Below, piece by piece: positions 9,053 through 17,983 of a stretch of DNA of 64,000 nucleotides. A program made the position numbers and the translations under genes. The stretch is taken from contig NC_007759.1 of assembly GCF_000013405.1 (NCBI RefSeq), forward strand, positions 1,117,001 through 1,181,000, read 5' to 3'. How positions within the stretch are numbered: the first letter of the stretch is position 1; each line of letters opens with the position of its first letter. Source of the DNA: Syntrophus aciditrophicus SB (GTDB lineage Bacteria > Desulfobacterota > Syntrophia > Syntrophales > Syntrophaceae). The notes beneath the pieces were generated by a model. That model saw only the letters and a program-made list of their open reading frames with translations. It searched no databases and was not told where the DNA came from.

Positions 9053-9853
9053 ATGAAAGCGGTATTTATCGCCGATGCGCATCTGAAGAACAGCTGTGAT
9101 CTGAATTATCGGAAAATGCTGAATTTTCTTTCGCTGCTCATTCATCCTTCCGATGTCAATTCGCCCTTGAAGAGGGAATCTGCGGCTCGCCGGCGGATTC
9201 CCGTGGATGATCTTTATATCGGGGGAGATTTTTTCGATTTCTGGTTTTGCCGGGGCGAAATGGTTTATCCGGAATTTCTGCCGGTTATCCTGGCATTGAT
9301 CGCTGTCAGGGATAGGGGGGTCCGCGTTCATTTTGCGGAAGGCAATCATGATTTCTTCCTTTCCGATTACTTCACCCGGATACTGGGGATGGAGGTTTTT
9401 ACCGACTGGACGACGCTCATGCTGGATGACTGTAAAGTCCTTTTTTCCCACGGCGATACGGTGGACAGGAGTAATGTTCAATATCTGAGGCTTCGAAAAC
9501 TTTTGAGGAGCCGCTTGATCTATCAGCTCCAGCGCCGCCTTCCTCTTTCCTGGTTGTGGAAGATTGCCGCTGCCTGTTCAGCCACGAGCAAGGGCCAATC
9601 CCGGCCTTCCGAAGAAAAACTTTCCGGAATACTGCATGCTTTTTCTGCAGCGAAGATACAGGGAGAGATTGACGCTGTGATCCTGGGGCATTGCCACCAA
9701 CCGATTCTGAAAGAATTTCAAATCAGGGGGCGGAGAAAATATACCATCACTCTGGGGGACTGGATCCGGCATTTTTCCTATCTCTATTATGAAGATGGAA
9801 TTTTCAGGTTTCATTGTTTCAAAGGTGAAAAAAGCGCGCGTTGCGGAACCTAA
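9053..9853 (+). CDS. Calcineurin-like metallophosphoesterase, LpxH-like
   Basis: 266 residues with all five metal-site motifs of the family in order: DAHLKN, GGDFFDFW, GNHD, FSHGD and GHCHQP. The order, length and FFDFW pattern match UDP-2,3-diacylglucosamine pyrophosphohydrolase (LpxH), which makes lipid X in lipid A synthesis on the cytoplasmic face of the inner membrane. The short stretch RRLPLSWLWKIAA could be the membrane-facing element. No other lpx gene is adjacent, so the substrate is inferred from the fold. The start ATG has a GGAAGG stretch unusually far upstream (about 15 bases). Confidence 0.8.
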   Translation: MKAVFIADAHLKNSCDLNYRKMLNFLSLLIHPSDVNSPLKRESAARRRIPVDDLYIGGDFFDFWFCRGEMVYPEFLPVILALIAVRDRGVRVHFAEGNHDFFLSDYFTRILGMEVFTDWTTLMLDDCKVLFSHGDTVDRSNVQYLRLRKLLRSRLIYQLQRRLPLSWLWKIAAACSATSKGQSRPSEEKLSGILHAFSAAKIQGEIDAVILGHCHQPILKEFQIRGRRKYTITLGDWIRHFSYLYYEDGIFRFHCFKGEKSARCGT

Positions 9854-10004
9854 CTTTTCTTTTTTCGTAATGAATTTTCTTGTCACCTGAAGTGAACATA
9901 ATGCTGGACTTATCTTGATTGATGTGTTAGCACGCCCACAAATTTGATCGGGAGGTTTGTGCCCGGGATCAAAAGAACATCGATATATTAAGGAGCGAAA
10001 GCAG

Positions 10005-10553
10005 TTGAACAGCCTTGTCCCGAAAAAAATATTTTTTACCAAAGGTGTGGGGACCCACAAGGAAGAACTGCACTCATTTGAACTGGCTCTTCGGGATGCC
10101 GGAATTGAAAAGTGCAATCTGGTTCAGGTGTCCAGCATATTGCCGCCCGGCTGTAAGGTCATTTCCCAGGGGATGGGGCTGAAGGAACTGAAGGCCGGGT
10201 CCATTACCTATTGCGTCTTGAGTCGATGCAGCAGCAATGAGCCGAGGCGTTTGCTGGCGGCTTCCATTGGCTGTGCAATTCCGACCGACAGGAATGCCTA
10301 TGGATATATCAGTGAATATCACGCTTTCGGTCAAACGGAACGCCAGGCAGGCGATCATGCGGAGGACCTTGCCGCGGCCATGCTGGCTTCCACCCTCGGG
10401 ATTGATTTCAATATTGACGAAAGCTGGGATGAAAAAAAGGAGATTTTCAAAATCAGCGGAAAGATCGTCAGTACGAGAAACATTACCCAGTCCAGTATTG
10501 TAAAGAATGGAGGACACACGACCGTCATCGCCGTAGCCGTCTTTCTGTTTTAA
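10005..10553 (+). CDS. pdaD: Pyruvoyl-dependent arginine decarboxylase
   Basis: Converts arginine to agmatine and CO2 using a pyruvoyl group made by self-cleavage at a Ser-Ser bond. The protein has 182 residues. The cleavage region is visible as [11 protein letters not shown], where the second Ser would become pyruvoyl; other family marks are [13 protein letters not shown] and the C-terminal block [14 protein letters not shown]. Start choice: TTG at 10005, preceded by AGGAG at a 9-base spacing; the N-terminus then aligns with the usual [10 protein letters not shown]. An upstream in-frame TTG at 9957 is too close to its own GGAGG. The enzyme type is common in archaea and occurs in some deltaproteobacteria. 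No other polyamine gene is adjacent. Confidence 0.92.
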   Translation: MNSLVPKKIFFTKGVGTHKEELHSFELALRDAGIEKCNLVQVSSILPPGCKVISQGMGLKELKAGSITYCVLSRCSSNEPRRLLAASIGCAIPTDRNAYGYISEYHAFGQTERQAGDHAEDLAAAMLASTLGIDFNIDESWDEKKEIFKISGKIVSTRNITQSSIVKNGGHTTVIAVAVFLF

Positions 10554-10798
10554 TTTTACCCCACCGGGGAATAATACAGGAACGGATGGCTTGTATCCTG
10601 CAAAGCTTGTTCTGCGTCATCAAAATCAAAGAGAAAAAAATCAGGATTCAAATTTAAAAATAAATTTTCCAGATCTTATTAGGCTGCATATTCCGATTCC
10701 AGATCTGAGAGAAACTCAAGGCGGCAAAATTAAGGCCGGCGCGGCCCACGAGTCGGCCTTTGTCGAGGAACTGACGTCAAGCCGACACCGGGAGTGCT

Positions 10799-13057
10799 GT
10801 GATATGGAGTTGGACTTACCCTGTTCCCGCTGGAGTTGCGCACTTGAATACCTTGTTGATTTCTTACGGCGCGATTGTGCCGCCGGTCCTCGGTTTTTTC
10901 GTCTTAACGTTTATTTTCCTGATTGCCGTTCTCAGAGCTGAGAAAAATCAGACGAATATCCTCTTCGCAGGAATCTGCTTTCTGGGAGCCATCATGAATG
11001 CCGATGTGGCCCTTGTGAATCTCATTTCCGACAAAATCCTTGCTCTGCAGATCGACCGCTGGACCTACCACCTTTTTGTTTTCAGCCTTCCTCTCTATAT
11101 CCGGTTTGTTCATTCCTTCCTCGGAATCGGGCATCGCAAATGGATCGAAGGAATCGCTTACCTGTTCAGCCTTTCGCTGCTTTTCTTCATTTCTTCGGAT
11201 CTGTTCATCGCAGGCTTTCACCATTACTCTTTTGGCACAATCGCCAAGGCCGGTCCTGTTTTTCACGTCTTTTCGGCGGGAGTGGGATTCACGGTTTTTT
11301 ACTGTCTGGTGGTCCTGTTGAAGGGGCTGAAGTCTGCCGACGACAACCATCAGAAAAACAGAATCAAATACCTGATCGGTGGGATGGGCATAACGGCGCT
11401 GGTTCTTGCCCTGAATATTCTGCCTGTCAGCGGGATCGACATGTACCCAATGGGAAATTTCAGTTTTCTGCCTGCCATATTTCTGGCTTTCGGAGTCCTG
11501 AAATACGATCTTTTTGACATGGGAGCCATGATTCGTCAGGGAACCAGCTATTTCATCCTGACCGGCGTTCTGACGCTTGTTTACATTTTTTTTATTTATC
11601 TCTTCAATGCCCTTTTCCTGGCCTCAGGAGGAGGGCATTCCCTTCTGCCGCCCTTCCTCATGGCCCTGCTGATCGTCCTTTTTTTCAATCCTCTCCGCGA
11701 CCGGGTACAGAAGACCATCGATAATCTTTTCTATCGGGGTAAATACGATTACCAGAAACTCCTGGAGGAGATCAGCAGGGACATGGCTTCATTGCTTAAA
11801 TTTGATCAGATTCGCGATCTGCTCCTGGAAAGAACTTCTTCCGTCCTGCAGTTATCCCGCGTCGATCTCCTCATGCTGAATGCGGCGGGTAATGGTTATT
11901 TTTATCAACATGCAGGCAATCTATGTGAAGAAATTTCGGAGGATGGGTTTGACAGAAATCACCCCATCGTCCATTTTCTCGAAATATGTCGGGAGCCCCT
12001 GGATAAAGCCGTAGTCCATCGGCAACTGCATTCCCTGCCTGAGCGCCAGACCGAGGTCATCACGCTGTTCGATCGTCTTCATGCCGTTCTGATAATTCCT
12101 CTTCTGTCCCGTAATCGGTTGTTGGGGGTTATGGCGCTTGGTCAGAGAAAATCGGGGGAGCTTTTTGTTGAGGAGGACCGGCAGCTTTTAATGACCATTG
12201 CCAATCAGAGTGTTACGGCCATGGAACATGCCTGGGCTTATGAAAAAATATCCATGATGAATCTCGAGCTGGAAAGAAAGGTTGAAGAAAGAACCGCTGA
12301 TTTGAGGCGCGTCCTGGAAGAGAAAGAGAGGACACAGGTGCAACTCATCCGGTCGGAAAGTCTGGCAGCCATCGGGCAACTCGTTGCCGGGGCGGCCCAT
12401 GAACTGAACAACCCGTTGAGCAGCGCCTACAGTTTGACGCAGACGACAGTGGAAACAATCGGATCGTGGGAGAACGTGAAGATCGAATTGCGCAATGAGG
12501 TGCTGGATGATCTTGATTTTTCACTCCGGGAGATGCGTCGTGCGCGCGACATCGTGCGGAGTCTTCTTGATTTGTCACGCCAGACCCAGAACTATATGGA
12601 ATCAGTCAATCTTTCCGCTGTTATCGATAACGCCTTACGGGTCCTCCATAATCAATACAAAAAAGATCCGATTGTCATCGAAAGAAATTATGAAGAGGAT
12701 CTGCCGAACGTGCAGGGAAATTTTGCCAACCTGGGGCAGGTTTTCATCAACATGATCAAGAATGCCATCGAGGCGCTTCCGGACCGGCGCGGAACCATTT
12801 CTCTGACCACCCGATATGACCGACTGGCGGACAAGGTCATTGTTCAGTGTCGCGACACGGGAGCGGGCATTTCTTCGGATCAGTTAAAGGAAATTTTCAA
12901 CCCCTTTTTTACTACGAAACCCGTAGGAAAAGGGACCGGCTTGGGATTGTATATTTCTCATGAAATCATCAAAAAACACGAGGGCTCCATTCGGGTCGAG
13001 AGCGAGAAAGGGAAGGGGACCATATTTAATATCGAAATACCGCGAAACAGGGAGTGA
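10799..13057 (+). CDS. Membrane sensor histidine kinase: multi-TM, GAF, HisKA, HATPase
   Basis: 752 residues. About eight hydrophobic segments in residues 15-300 form a 7TM-type sensor region. It is followed by a GAF domain (about 325-470), a coiled coil with MNLELERKVEERTADLRR, a HisKA box with phospho-His534 (QLVAGAAHELNNPLSS) and a HATPase domain with N box FINMIKNAIEAL, DTGAGIS and GTGLGL. The start is GTG at 10799 with GGAG four bases upstream. The stop overlaps the Shine-Dalgarno region of the next gene, a REC-cyclase, so these two form a cognate pair. The signal is probably a membrane or periplasmic one. Confidence 0.9.
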   Translation: MIWSWTYPVPAGVAHLNTLLISYGAIVPPVLGFFVLTFIFLIAVLRAEKNQTNILFAGICFLGAIMNADVALVNLISDKILALQIDRWTYHLFVFSLPLYIRFVHSFLGIGHRKWIEGIAYLFSLSLLFFISSDLFIAGFHHYSFGTIAKAGPVFHVFSAGVGFTVFYCLVVLLKGLKSADDNHQKNRIKYLIGGMGITALVLALNILPVSGIDMYPMGNFSFLPAIFLAFGVLKYDLFDMGAMIRQGTSYFILTGVLTLVYIFFIYLFNALFLASGGGHSLLPPFLMALLIVLFFNPLRDRVQKTIDNLFYRGKYDYQKLLEEISRDMASLLKFDQIRDLLLERTSSVLQLSRVDLLMLNAAGNGYFYQHAGNLCEEISEDGFDRNHPIVHFLEICREPLDKAVVHRQLHSLPERQTEVITLFDRLHAVLIIPLLSRNRLLGVMALGQRKSGELFVEEDRQLLMTIANQSVTAMEHAWAYEKISMMNLELERKVEERTADLRRVLEEKERTQVQLIRSESLAAIGQLVAGAAHELNNPLSSAYSLTQTTVETIGSWENVKIELRNEVLDDLDFSLREMRRARDIVRSLLDLSRQTQNYMESVNLSAVIDNALRVLHNQYKKDPIVIERNYEEDLPNVQGNFANLGQVFINMIKNAIEALPDRRGTISLTTRYDRLADKVIVQCRDTGAGISSDQLKEIFNPFFTTKPVGKGTGLGLYISHEIIKKHEGSIRVESEKGKGTIFNIEIPRNRE

Positions 13058-13059
13058 AA

Positions 13060-14058
13060 ATGAACTATCTGATGGTTGTGGATGATGAGGAGGGTGTCAG
13101 GCGATCTCTGCGCAAGGTGCTTGCAAAGGATGGTTATGAGGTGATCACGGCAGAAACCGGAGAAGAGGCCCTGAAAATCGTGGCAGACAGGAAGCATGAT
13201 CTTGAAACGGTCATTTCTGATTTCAAGATGCCGGGCATGGACGGATTGCAGACCCTTGTCGAAATCGGCAGGATGAATTCGGAAATTACCCGGATTATGC
13301 TGACCGGTTACGCGACCATGGAAAGTGCCATTGCTGCCGTCAATGCAGGGATCGACGGTTTTTTGACAAAGCCTTTTGAGAATATTGAAATCCGGGCCAA
13401 GGTTCGTGAATACAACATAAAGAAACGGTTGAAATCCTTTGTTTCTGTGCAGATATTGAATGAACTTCAGAAGGGAAATCGTACGATCGCGCCACGAAGA
13501 CAGAAGGTCAGCGTCCTCTTCAGTGATATTCGAGGGTTTTCTGAAATTGCGGAGAAAATGTCAGCGCAGGAACTTGCAGACATGATGAACGACAATTATT
13601 TCGAACCCTTGGACAACATCGTTTATGAATGCGACGGGACTCTGGATAAGCATATCGGCGACAGCATCATGGGGGTTTTTGGATCGCCGCTTTCCCATGA
13701 TGATGATTCGTACCGTGCGGTGTCATGCGCTATCCGCATGAAAGAGACCATGAAAGCCGTGAATGAAAATCTGCCTGGAAATCGATATTTCAACATCGGC
13801 ATCGGGATCAGCACCGGCGAGGCCATGGCGGGCATCTTCGGTTCTTCTCACAAAAAGGAATACACGGTTTTCGGTCCGACTGTCAACCTGGCTTCAAGGT
13901 TGGAGAAATTGGCTCAAGAGAATCAGATTTTGATCTGTGAAGAAACCTATCAGCAGGTGCGAGATCTCGTTTCTGCTGAACCTGTTTATTCATCAACTGA
14001 AATCAAAGGGATAGAACGAAAAATAAATATATACAGTGTCATTGATCATATAAAATAG
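13060..14058 (+). CDS. Response regulator with class III nucleotide cyclase output domain
   Basis: 332 residues. Receiver domain with phospho-acceptor Asp54 (VISDFKMPGMDG), Thr in IMLTGYA and Lys in FLTKPF. After a linker, a class III adenylate/guanylate cyclase domain (about 145-325) carries metal-binding Asp residues in FSDIRGF and HIGDSIMG, a substrate-selecting Lys in TLDKHIGD and the Asn/Arg transition-state pair in TVNLASRL. All catalytic residues appear present, so cAMP (or less likely cGMP) synthesis controlled by phosphorylation is expected. ATG at 13060 is preferred over GTG at 13054, which overlaps the GGAG site. Translationally coupled to the membrane kinase. Confidence 0.9.
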   Translation: MNYLMVVDDEEGVRRSLRKVLAKDGYEVITAETGEEALKIVADRKHDLETVISDFKMPGMDGLQTLVEIGRMNSEITRIMLTGYATMESAIAAVNAGIDGFLTKPFENIEIRAKVREYNIKKRLKSFVSVQILNELQKGNRTIAPRRQKVSVLFSDIRGFSEIAEKMSAQELADMMNDNYFEPLDNIVYECDGTLDKHIGDSIMGVFGSPLSHDDDSYRAVSCAIRMKETMKAVNENLPGNRYFNIGIGISTGEAMAGIFGSSHKKEYTVFGPTVNLASRLEKLAQENQILICEETYQQVRDLVSAEPVYSSTEIKGIERKINIYSVIDHIK

Positions 14059-14067
14059 AAATTTGTC

Positions 14068-14097
14068 TTGACAGCCGACAGGTTTCTGAGCTAAGTA
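14068..14097 (+). promoter_or_regulatory. Promoter of the initiator tRNA gene
   Basis: Perfect -35 TTGACA at 14068-14073 and -10-like TAAGTA at 14092-14097 with 18-base spacing, ending 26 bp before the tRNA 5' end. Confidence 0.6.
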
Positions 14098-14123
14098 GAC
14101 CCTTCAATTTCATTTAATGCTGA

Positions 14124-14200
<77 letters not shown>

Positions 14201-14210
14201 AGAAAATCAA

Positions 14211-14242
14211 GGGGTTAACGAAAAGTCGTTAACCCTTTTTTT
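14211..14242 (+). terminator. Intrinsic terminator of tRNA-fMet
   Basis: Stem GGGTTAACG / CGTTAACCC with loop AAAAGT followed by a run of seven T, starting 11 bp after the tRNA CCA. Confidence 0.9.
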
Positions 14243-14401
14243 AAAGCTGAGCTTCTGTCGCAACCCCTTTTAAAAAAGCATCTCCCGCATCCGGAAAGGC
14301 CGATTTAACCCCTCCATAAAAGCAAAATTTTTAAATGTTTCTTGCCTGCGAAAATCAGGAATACCTGCTGTTTTATTCCCGAAGGAAATCAGGAAAACAA
14401 A

Positions 14402-14426
14402 AAGGCCTGTCCGAATGACAGGCCTT
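14402..14426 (-). terminator. Intrinsic terminator of the acidic repeat-protein gene
   Basis: Stem AAGGCCTGT / ACAGGCCTT with a 7-base loop. On the minus strand it continues into TTTTTGTTTTC, a good U-tract, 100 bp beyond the stop at 14526. Confidence 0.8.
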
Positions 14427-14525
14427 CTGTAACAGTGTGTTTAAATAAATGTGCTCTTTATCGCCGGGGAATGCGCTGGCTCGGCTCTATCGCTGCGAAT
14501 GTGGAGAAGCCGTTTTCGCCTTGAA

Positions 14526-15362
14526 CTAATCCCAAGTATTTGCCCAGATGATATGATCCTTGTTGACGATGGTCACCTGTTTGGATTTGTCCCCCGCTTC
14601 TTCGGAGAAAACCGTTATGAATTTATCCGTTCCTTGTTTCAGATATTCAGTCAACCTGCCGAAGGCATCGATGTTTGTTTTTCCCGTGATGACTGAACCG
14701 TCTGAAGTTTTAACGATGATGTTTTTGTAATTTACGACATAATTTCCGACCTGAGGCATAATCACTCCTTCTTTTAATGTATTTTTAAATTGGTCGTCGA
14801 GCTCAACCTTTCCCAAGGGCTCCTTCTTTAGCTCTTCCGGGGGTTCGTCCTGTCGTATTTCGGATTCTGTGTCTGAGATATCCGGGGGTGCTGTTTGAAG
14901 TCCTTCCTGATCGCTTTCTTCAGTTGGCAGGGACATATTCCGGGTTGCCTCTTCCCGGCTTTCCTGATTTATTTCTTCCGTGGGGGCGCTTTGCTGGATT
15001 TCGGAACTGCTTATGGAAATATCCTGAACTTCTTCTCCCCGGTTTTCCTGCTTGATTTCTCCGGATGGTGAGGACGGTTCCGGAGTCGTTTCTTCCCGGC
15101 TTTCCTGATTTATTTCTTCCGTGGGGGTGCTTTGCTGGATTTCGGGATCACCTGTTGAAATACCCTGAACTTCTTCTTCCCGGCTTTCCTGATTTAACTT
15201 CTCAGGGGAAGATAGGATATCGTGAAGGGCCTCTTCCAGGGACGCCTGATTTGTCTGATTTTTCTCTTCCGGAGGAATGCTTTGACGTTTGTCGCTCTCA
15301 GCCAGAAGAAGCTTCAATCTTTGAAGAAGATCCGAATTTTCTTTGCTGTTATCCTTTGCCAT
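14526..15362 (-). CDS. Acidic repeat protein with conserved-looking C-terminal domain
   Basis: 278 residues, function unknown. The N-terminal 190 residues are highly charged, Glu/Gln/Ser-rich and built on the motif EEINQESREE, which recurs at intervals of about 30-47 residues. The DNA repeat is also clear: blocks at about 14951, 15092 and 15177 are nearly identical. This part is probably disordered. The last 80 residues are different, hydrophobic and well ordered (VGNYVVNYKNIIVKTSDG, then KDHIIWANTWD at the end), resembling a small beta-rich domain. No signal peptide. Monocistronic with its own terminator. Repeats may expand or contract between strains. Confidence 0.75.
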   Translation of the reverse strand: MAKDNSKENSDLLQRLKLLLAESDKRQSIPPEEKNQTNQASLEEALHDILSSPEKLNQESREEEVQGISTGDPEIQQSTPTEEINQESREETTPEPSSPSGEIKQENRGEEVQDISISSSEIQQSAPTEEINQESREEATRNMSLPTEESDQEGLQTAPPDISDTESEIRQDEPPEELKKEPLGKVELDDQFKNTLKEGVIMPQVGNYVVNYKNIIVKTSDGSVITGKTNIDAFGRLTEYLKQGTDKFITVFSEEAGDKSKQVTIVNKDHIIWANTWD

Positions 15363-15488
15363 GTCAGGTTTCTATCACAGGATTGACATATAAATCAATT
15401 TATAAAATTTCCCCTTCTCCGGCGGTTCGATATCGGCGCTCGGAAACCGGGTCCTCATTATGAATCGTTGTGACTCAGGGCATGCCCG

Positions 15489-15662
15489 TTACTTTTTTAA
15501 TTGGTTTAAATCATCAATCTGTTTGTCTGTTAAAATATCTTCCCAGAAAATTTCTCTTTTACAGCCATCGCAAAACGGCATGAATATTTCTTCAAAATTG
15601 TCCACGTTAACCTGTCCGCAAAAGAGGCAGGTCCATGAAACGTCGAATCTGCTGTCTGACAT
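15489..15662 (-). CDS. Small zinc-ribbon protein, 57 residues
   Basis: ATG at 15662, with AAGGA about nine bases upstream, to TAA at 15489. The protein has two CxxC knuckles, CLFCG near residue 12 and CDGCK near residue 31, spaced as in a rubredoxin-like or zinc-ribbon fold, and an acidic C-terminus (DKQIDDLNQLKK). It lies upstream of the acidic repeat protein on the same strand, about 125 bp away, and may be co-transcribed with it. The role is unknown; similar mini-ribbons accompany RNA- or DNA-binding proteins. Confidence 0.7.
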   Translation of the reverse strand: MSDSRFDVSWTCLFCGQVNVDNFEEIFMPFCDGCKREIFWEDILTDKQIDDLNQLKK

Positions 15663-15953
15663 GTTGGTTATTCCTTTTCTAACTGTAAATTTTCGGATTC
15701 CATCACATATTTTTACGATCGATATCTGATCATGTTATCTTTTTGCTTTATAGAGGATACTTTACCTTTGCTCAAGAACTTTCTTCCGGTTATCTTAAAA
15801 TTGATCAGTCATTCTGACGAATTGCTGGAAGTATGAGTCCGGTTGAGGTATAAATGCCGGTATATCAGGGTGCCAGGAAGTAAGATGTTGTCGGTTTAGT
15901 GAAAAGCGTCCCGTGCGGACTGCAGAGTGCAGGATTACATCAGGGGTTATGAA

Positions 15954-16313
15954 ATGATTATCCAACAGAGCGGCCTTGAGGATCACAGGCCCTGGGGCTT
16001 TTTTGAAATTCTTTCCAATGCTCCAGACCATAAAGTCAAGCGGATCACCGTCTATCCCGGCCAGCGATTGAGTTATCAGCGCCATTTCAAGCGTTGCGAA
16101 CACTGGTACATGATCAGCGGCCAGGCGGTTGTGACTCTGAACGACCAGGACATGGCGTTGACCTCGGGCCAGGCGGTCGATCTGCCGGTTCAGGCATGGC
16201 ACCGCATCTGGAATCCTGGTTTGGAAAACACCGTATTTATTGAAGTTCAGACTGGCGAGTACTTTGGCGAGGATGATATCGAAAGGTTGGAAGACGACTA
16301 CGGCCGGGTCTGA
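15954..16313 (+). CDS. Cupin, type II phosphomannose isomerase-like
   Basis: 119 residues forming one cupin barrel. DHRPWGFFEIL, followed by YPGQRLSYQRHFKRCEHWY and later DLPVQAWHRIWNPG, matches the C-terminal isomerase domain of the bifunctional mannose-6-phosphate isomerase/GDP-mannose pyrophosphorylase (AlgA/ManC type). It would interconvert fructose-6-P and mannose-6-P. Metal ligands would be the His and Glu residues in these motifs. The start ATG at 15954 is chosen because homologs begin near this point; an in-frame GTG 27 bases upstream has no better signal. A stand-alone pyrophosphorylase domain is encoded at 32904-33977. Confidence 0.8.
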   Translation: MIIQQSGLEDHRPWGFFEILSNAPDHKVKRITVYPGQRLSYQRHFKRCEHWYMISGQAVVTLNDQDMALTSGQAVDLPVQAWHRIWNPGLENTVFIEVQTGEYFGEDDIERLEDDYGRV

Positions 16314-16435
16314 AACGCCTTCGTCATAACTTCATTTGACATGGGGTCCGGCCGCTTCATCCGGGAGTCGGCGGTCCTGGCCGGGACAATGTGTGTCGGG
16401 TCGCCTTTGAAAAAACCGATTATATCAAAGGGGGG

Positions 16436-17581
16436 TCAGGATTCCGGACGAACTCCATTGGCGCTGATGCCGTGAATGAAATAATCGGGGTCATTGAGGA
16501 AGTTCAGAAAGATGATTACAAAGGAGATGGCCACCTGAATCATAAACGCCTTGTCCCTGTATAAGGCCACGAGCTGCTTCTTGCGGGCTTCGCGCTTCGG
16601 TTGATCGAATACGGTCATGAGCAGTCCATTCAGACGGGACGCTTCATTGGGAAGCGTTACCGTATCAAATCCCCCCGATTGAGAATAAACCATCGTTTCC
16701 ATGAGAAGTTTCCGGAACTTTGCAACATCCGGTTCATGGTATCCAAAGACATGCAGGGCAATTCTCTGCGCTTCCTTCATGCTGGCCTTTGCGAGGGCTT
16801 CAAAGAGCTCCTGCGTCACGGGATCTCCGGCTCCCGCTTTTTTCTGCCGGATGAGTGACATCAACACGATATTTTTAAAGAGCTGGTAGAGGCGATCCGC
16901 GCCGTTCATGATCACCGTGGGCTGATGAGGCCTGTCCGGTCGATACCCCCTGCAAGTGTTGGTGAAAGCCATCTGAAAGATGATTTCGAAAAAGTCCACG
17001 CCCAGCAGAGGATCCTGCAACTCAATGCGCATGTCGAACGTGTTGTCCAGGCGGTCGGCAAGCTTGACCCTTACCACCTCAGACGTCTCTCCGGCTTGAT
17101 CAAGCAAACGACCGATATAGTGATAGTAGGTTTCCGAAGGCTCTTTGGTCAACCATTGCAGCTGTTGTTTCAGACGCTTCTGGTGGTCTTCAGGCAATTC
17201 CGACAAAAAAGCCTGAAATGTATTGTCCAGTTTGATCCAGTCCGAATCCTTGAACTGGGAGGGTTTAAAATCCTCAAAAGTATCGTGAAGGAGGCAGGTG
17301 ATCACATCCAGCAAGGCGACTTCTTTCGATGCATGGCTCAGCAGCGCAGTGGCCCTGAGAGGGTGCAGAACGGACAAAGGCCCCAGAGCCCTTTTCATTT
17401 TCCCATAGACTTTGCTCAGATAGTCGAACACATTAAGCAATATCTCCTGGTCGTGATCAGCGATCTGTTTTCCCTCCAGGACAACCGTCATAATACTGCC
17501 CCAGTTCAACTGTTTGGCGCTCAACTGGTAGTTCAGCAGTGCGGAGGTTGTGAGAAAGTCCGTTAAATCATAGGATCGCAT
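16436..17581 (-). CDS. SpoT-like HD-domain protein with C-terminal membrane segment
   Basis: 381 residues. The N-terminal 200 residues carry the RelA/SpoT-type HD signature: HPLRATALL, LLHDTFEDF and later VRVKLADRLDNTFDMR, which match the His, HD, ED and final Asp of (p)ppGpp hydrolases. There is no synthetase, TGS or ACT domain. The middle is helical and unrecognised. Near the C-terminus is one hydrophobic span (MIQVAISFVIIFLNFL) followed by a short tail, so the enzyme may be tail-anchored at the inner membrane. A role as alarmone or nucleotide hydrolase is inferred from the motifs only. Monocistronic, convergent with the cupin gene. Confidence 0.75.
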   Translation of the reverse strand: MRSYDLTDFLTTSALLNYQLSAKQLNWGSIMTVVLEGKQIADHDQEILLNVFDYLSKVYGKMKRALGPLSVLHPLRATALLSHASKEVALLDVITCLLHDTFEDFKPSQFKDSDWIKLDNTFQAFLSELPEDHQKRLKQQLQWLTKEPSETYYHYIGRLLDQAGETSEVVRVKLADRLDNTFDMRIELQDPLLGVDFFEIIFQMAFTNTCRGYRPDRPHQPTVIMNGADRLYQLFKNIVLMSLIRQKKAGAGDPVTQELFEALAKASMKEAQRIALHVFGYHEPDVAKFRKLLMETMVYSQSGGFDTVTLPNEASRLNGLLMTVFDQPKREARKKQLVALYRDKAFMIQVAISFVIIFLNFLNDPDYFIHGISANGVRPES

Positions 17582-17983
17582 GGCAGCCCCCTTCCTTTTC
17601 CAGTCAAAACGGATCTTGATCTTTCAACCGATCCCGTTTGGCGGTCCCGCACGAATTTTTTCCGAAAAAACCCATGTTTCACGCTGCGGAGTTTACATTT
17701 TTAAATAATTATACAAGACCCTGCATATCTGGGGCAAACGGTTTTATGCGCCGCGCTATCTCGATTCCGGGGGGCATGATTGATCGCCGTCCCTGAGAGC
17801 ATAAAAAATTTTTCCTTGACAACGAAAGCGATATTTTCCCTAATGCGTGAAATCTGGCATGGCGCAAATAAAGATGTTGCGTTAAAACGACCGAGCCAAT
17901 GCCGTCAGAGAGTTCAAACCGGGTCGCACTTAACCAGGATAAACAGGTGGCCTGGTATCAACCCCAATACGAAGGAGACTCAA
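17582..17983. other. Divergent intergenic region, 400 bp
   Basis: Separates the HD-protein gene (minus) from the secreted-protein gene (plus). It contains one good plus-strand promoter, listed separately, giving a 5' leader of roughly 130 nt. No gene is supported in it, although an open frame continues upstream of the chosen start at 17984. Confidence 0.45.
17816..17844 (+). promoter_or_regulatory. Likely promoter of the secreted Gly/His-rich protein
   Basis: TTGACA at 17816-17821 and CCTAAT at 17839-17844 with 17-base spacing, about 140 bp upstream of the start codon at 17984. Confidence 0.5.

Larger units (their letters stand above)
14201..14525. other. Intergenic region between tRNA-fMet and a convergent gene
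   Basis: Holds two terminators, listed separately, and no supported gene. Short frames here lack start signals. Confidence 0.5.

Noticed and set aside
14951-15200. Direct DNA repeats considered as a CRISPR array
   Set aside because: They lie in frame inside a protein gene and encode its peptide repeats, with no unique spacers of constant length.
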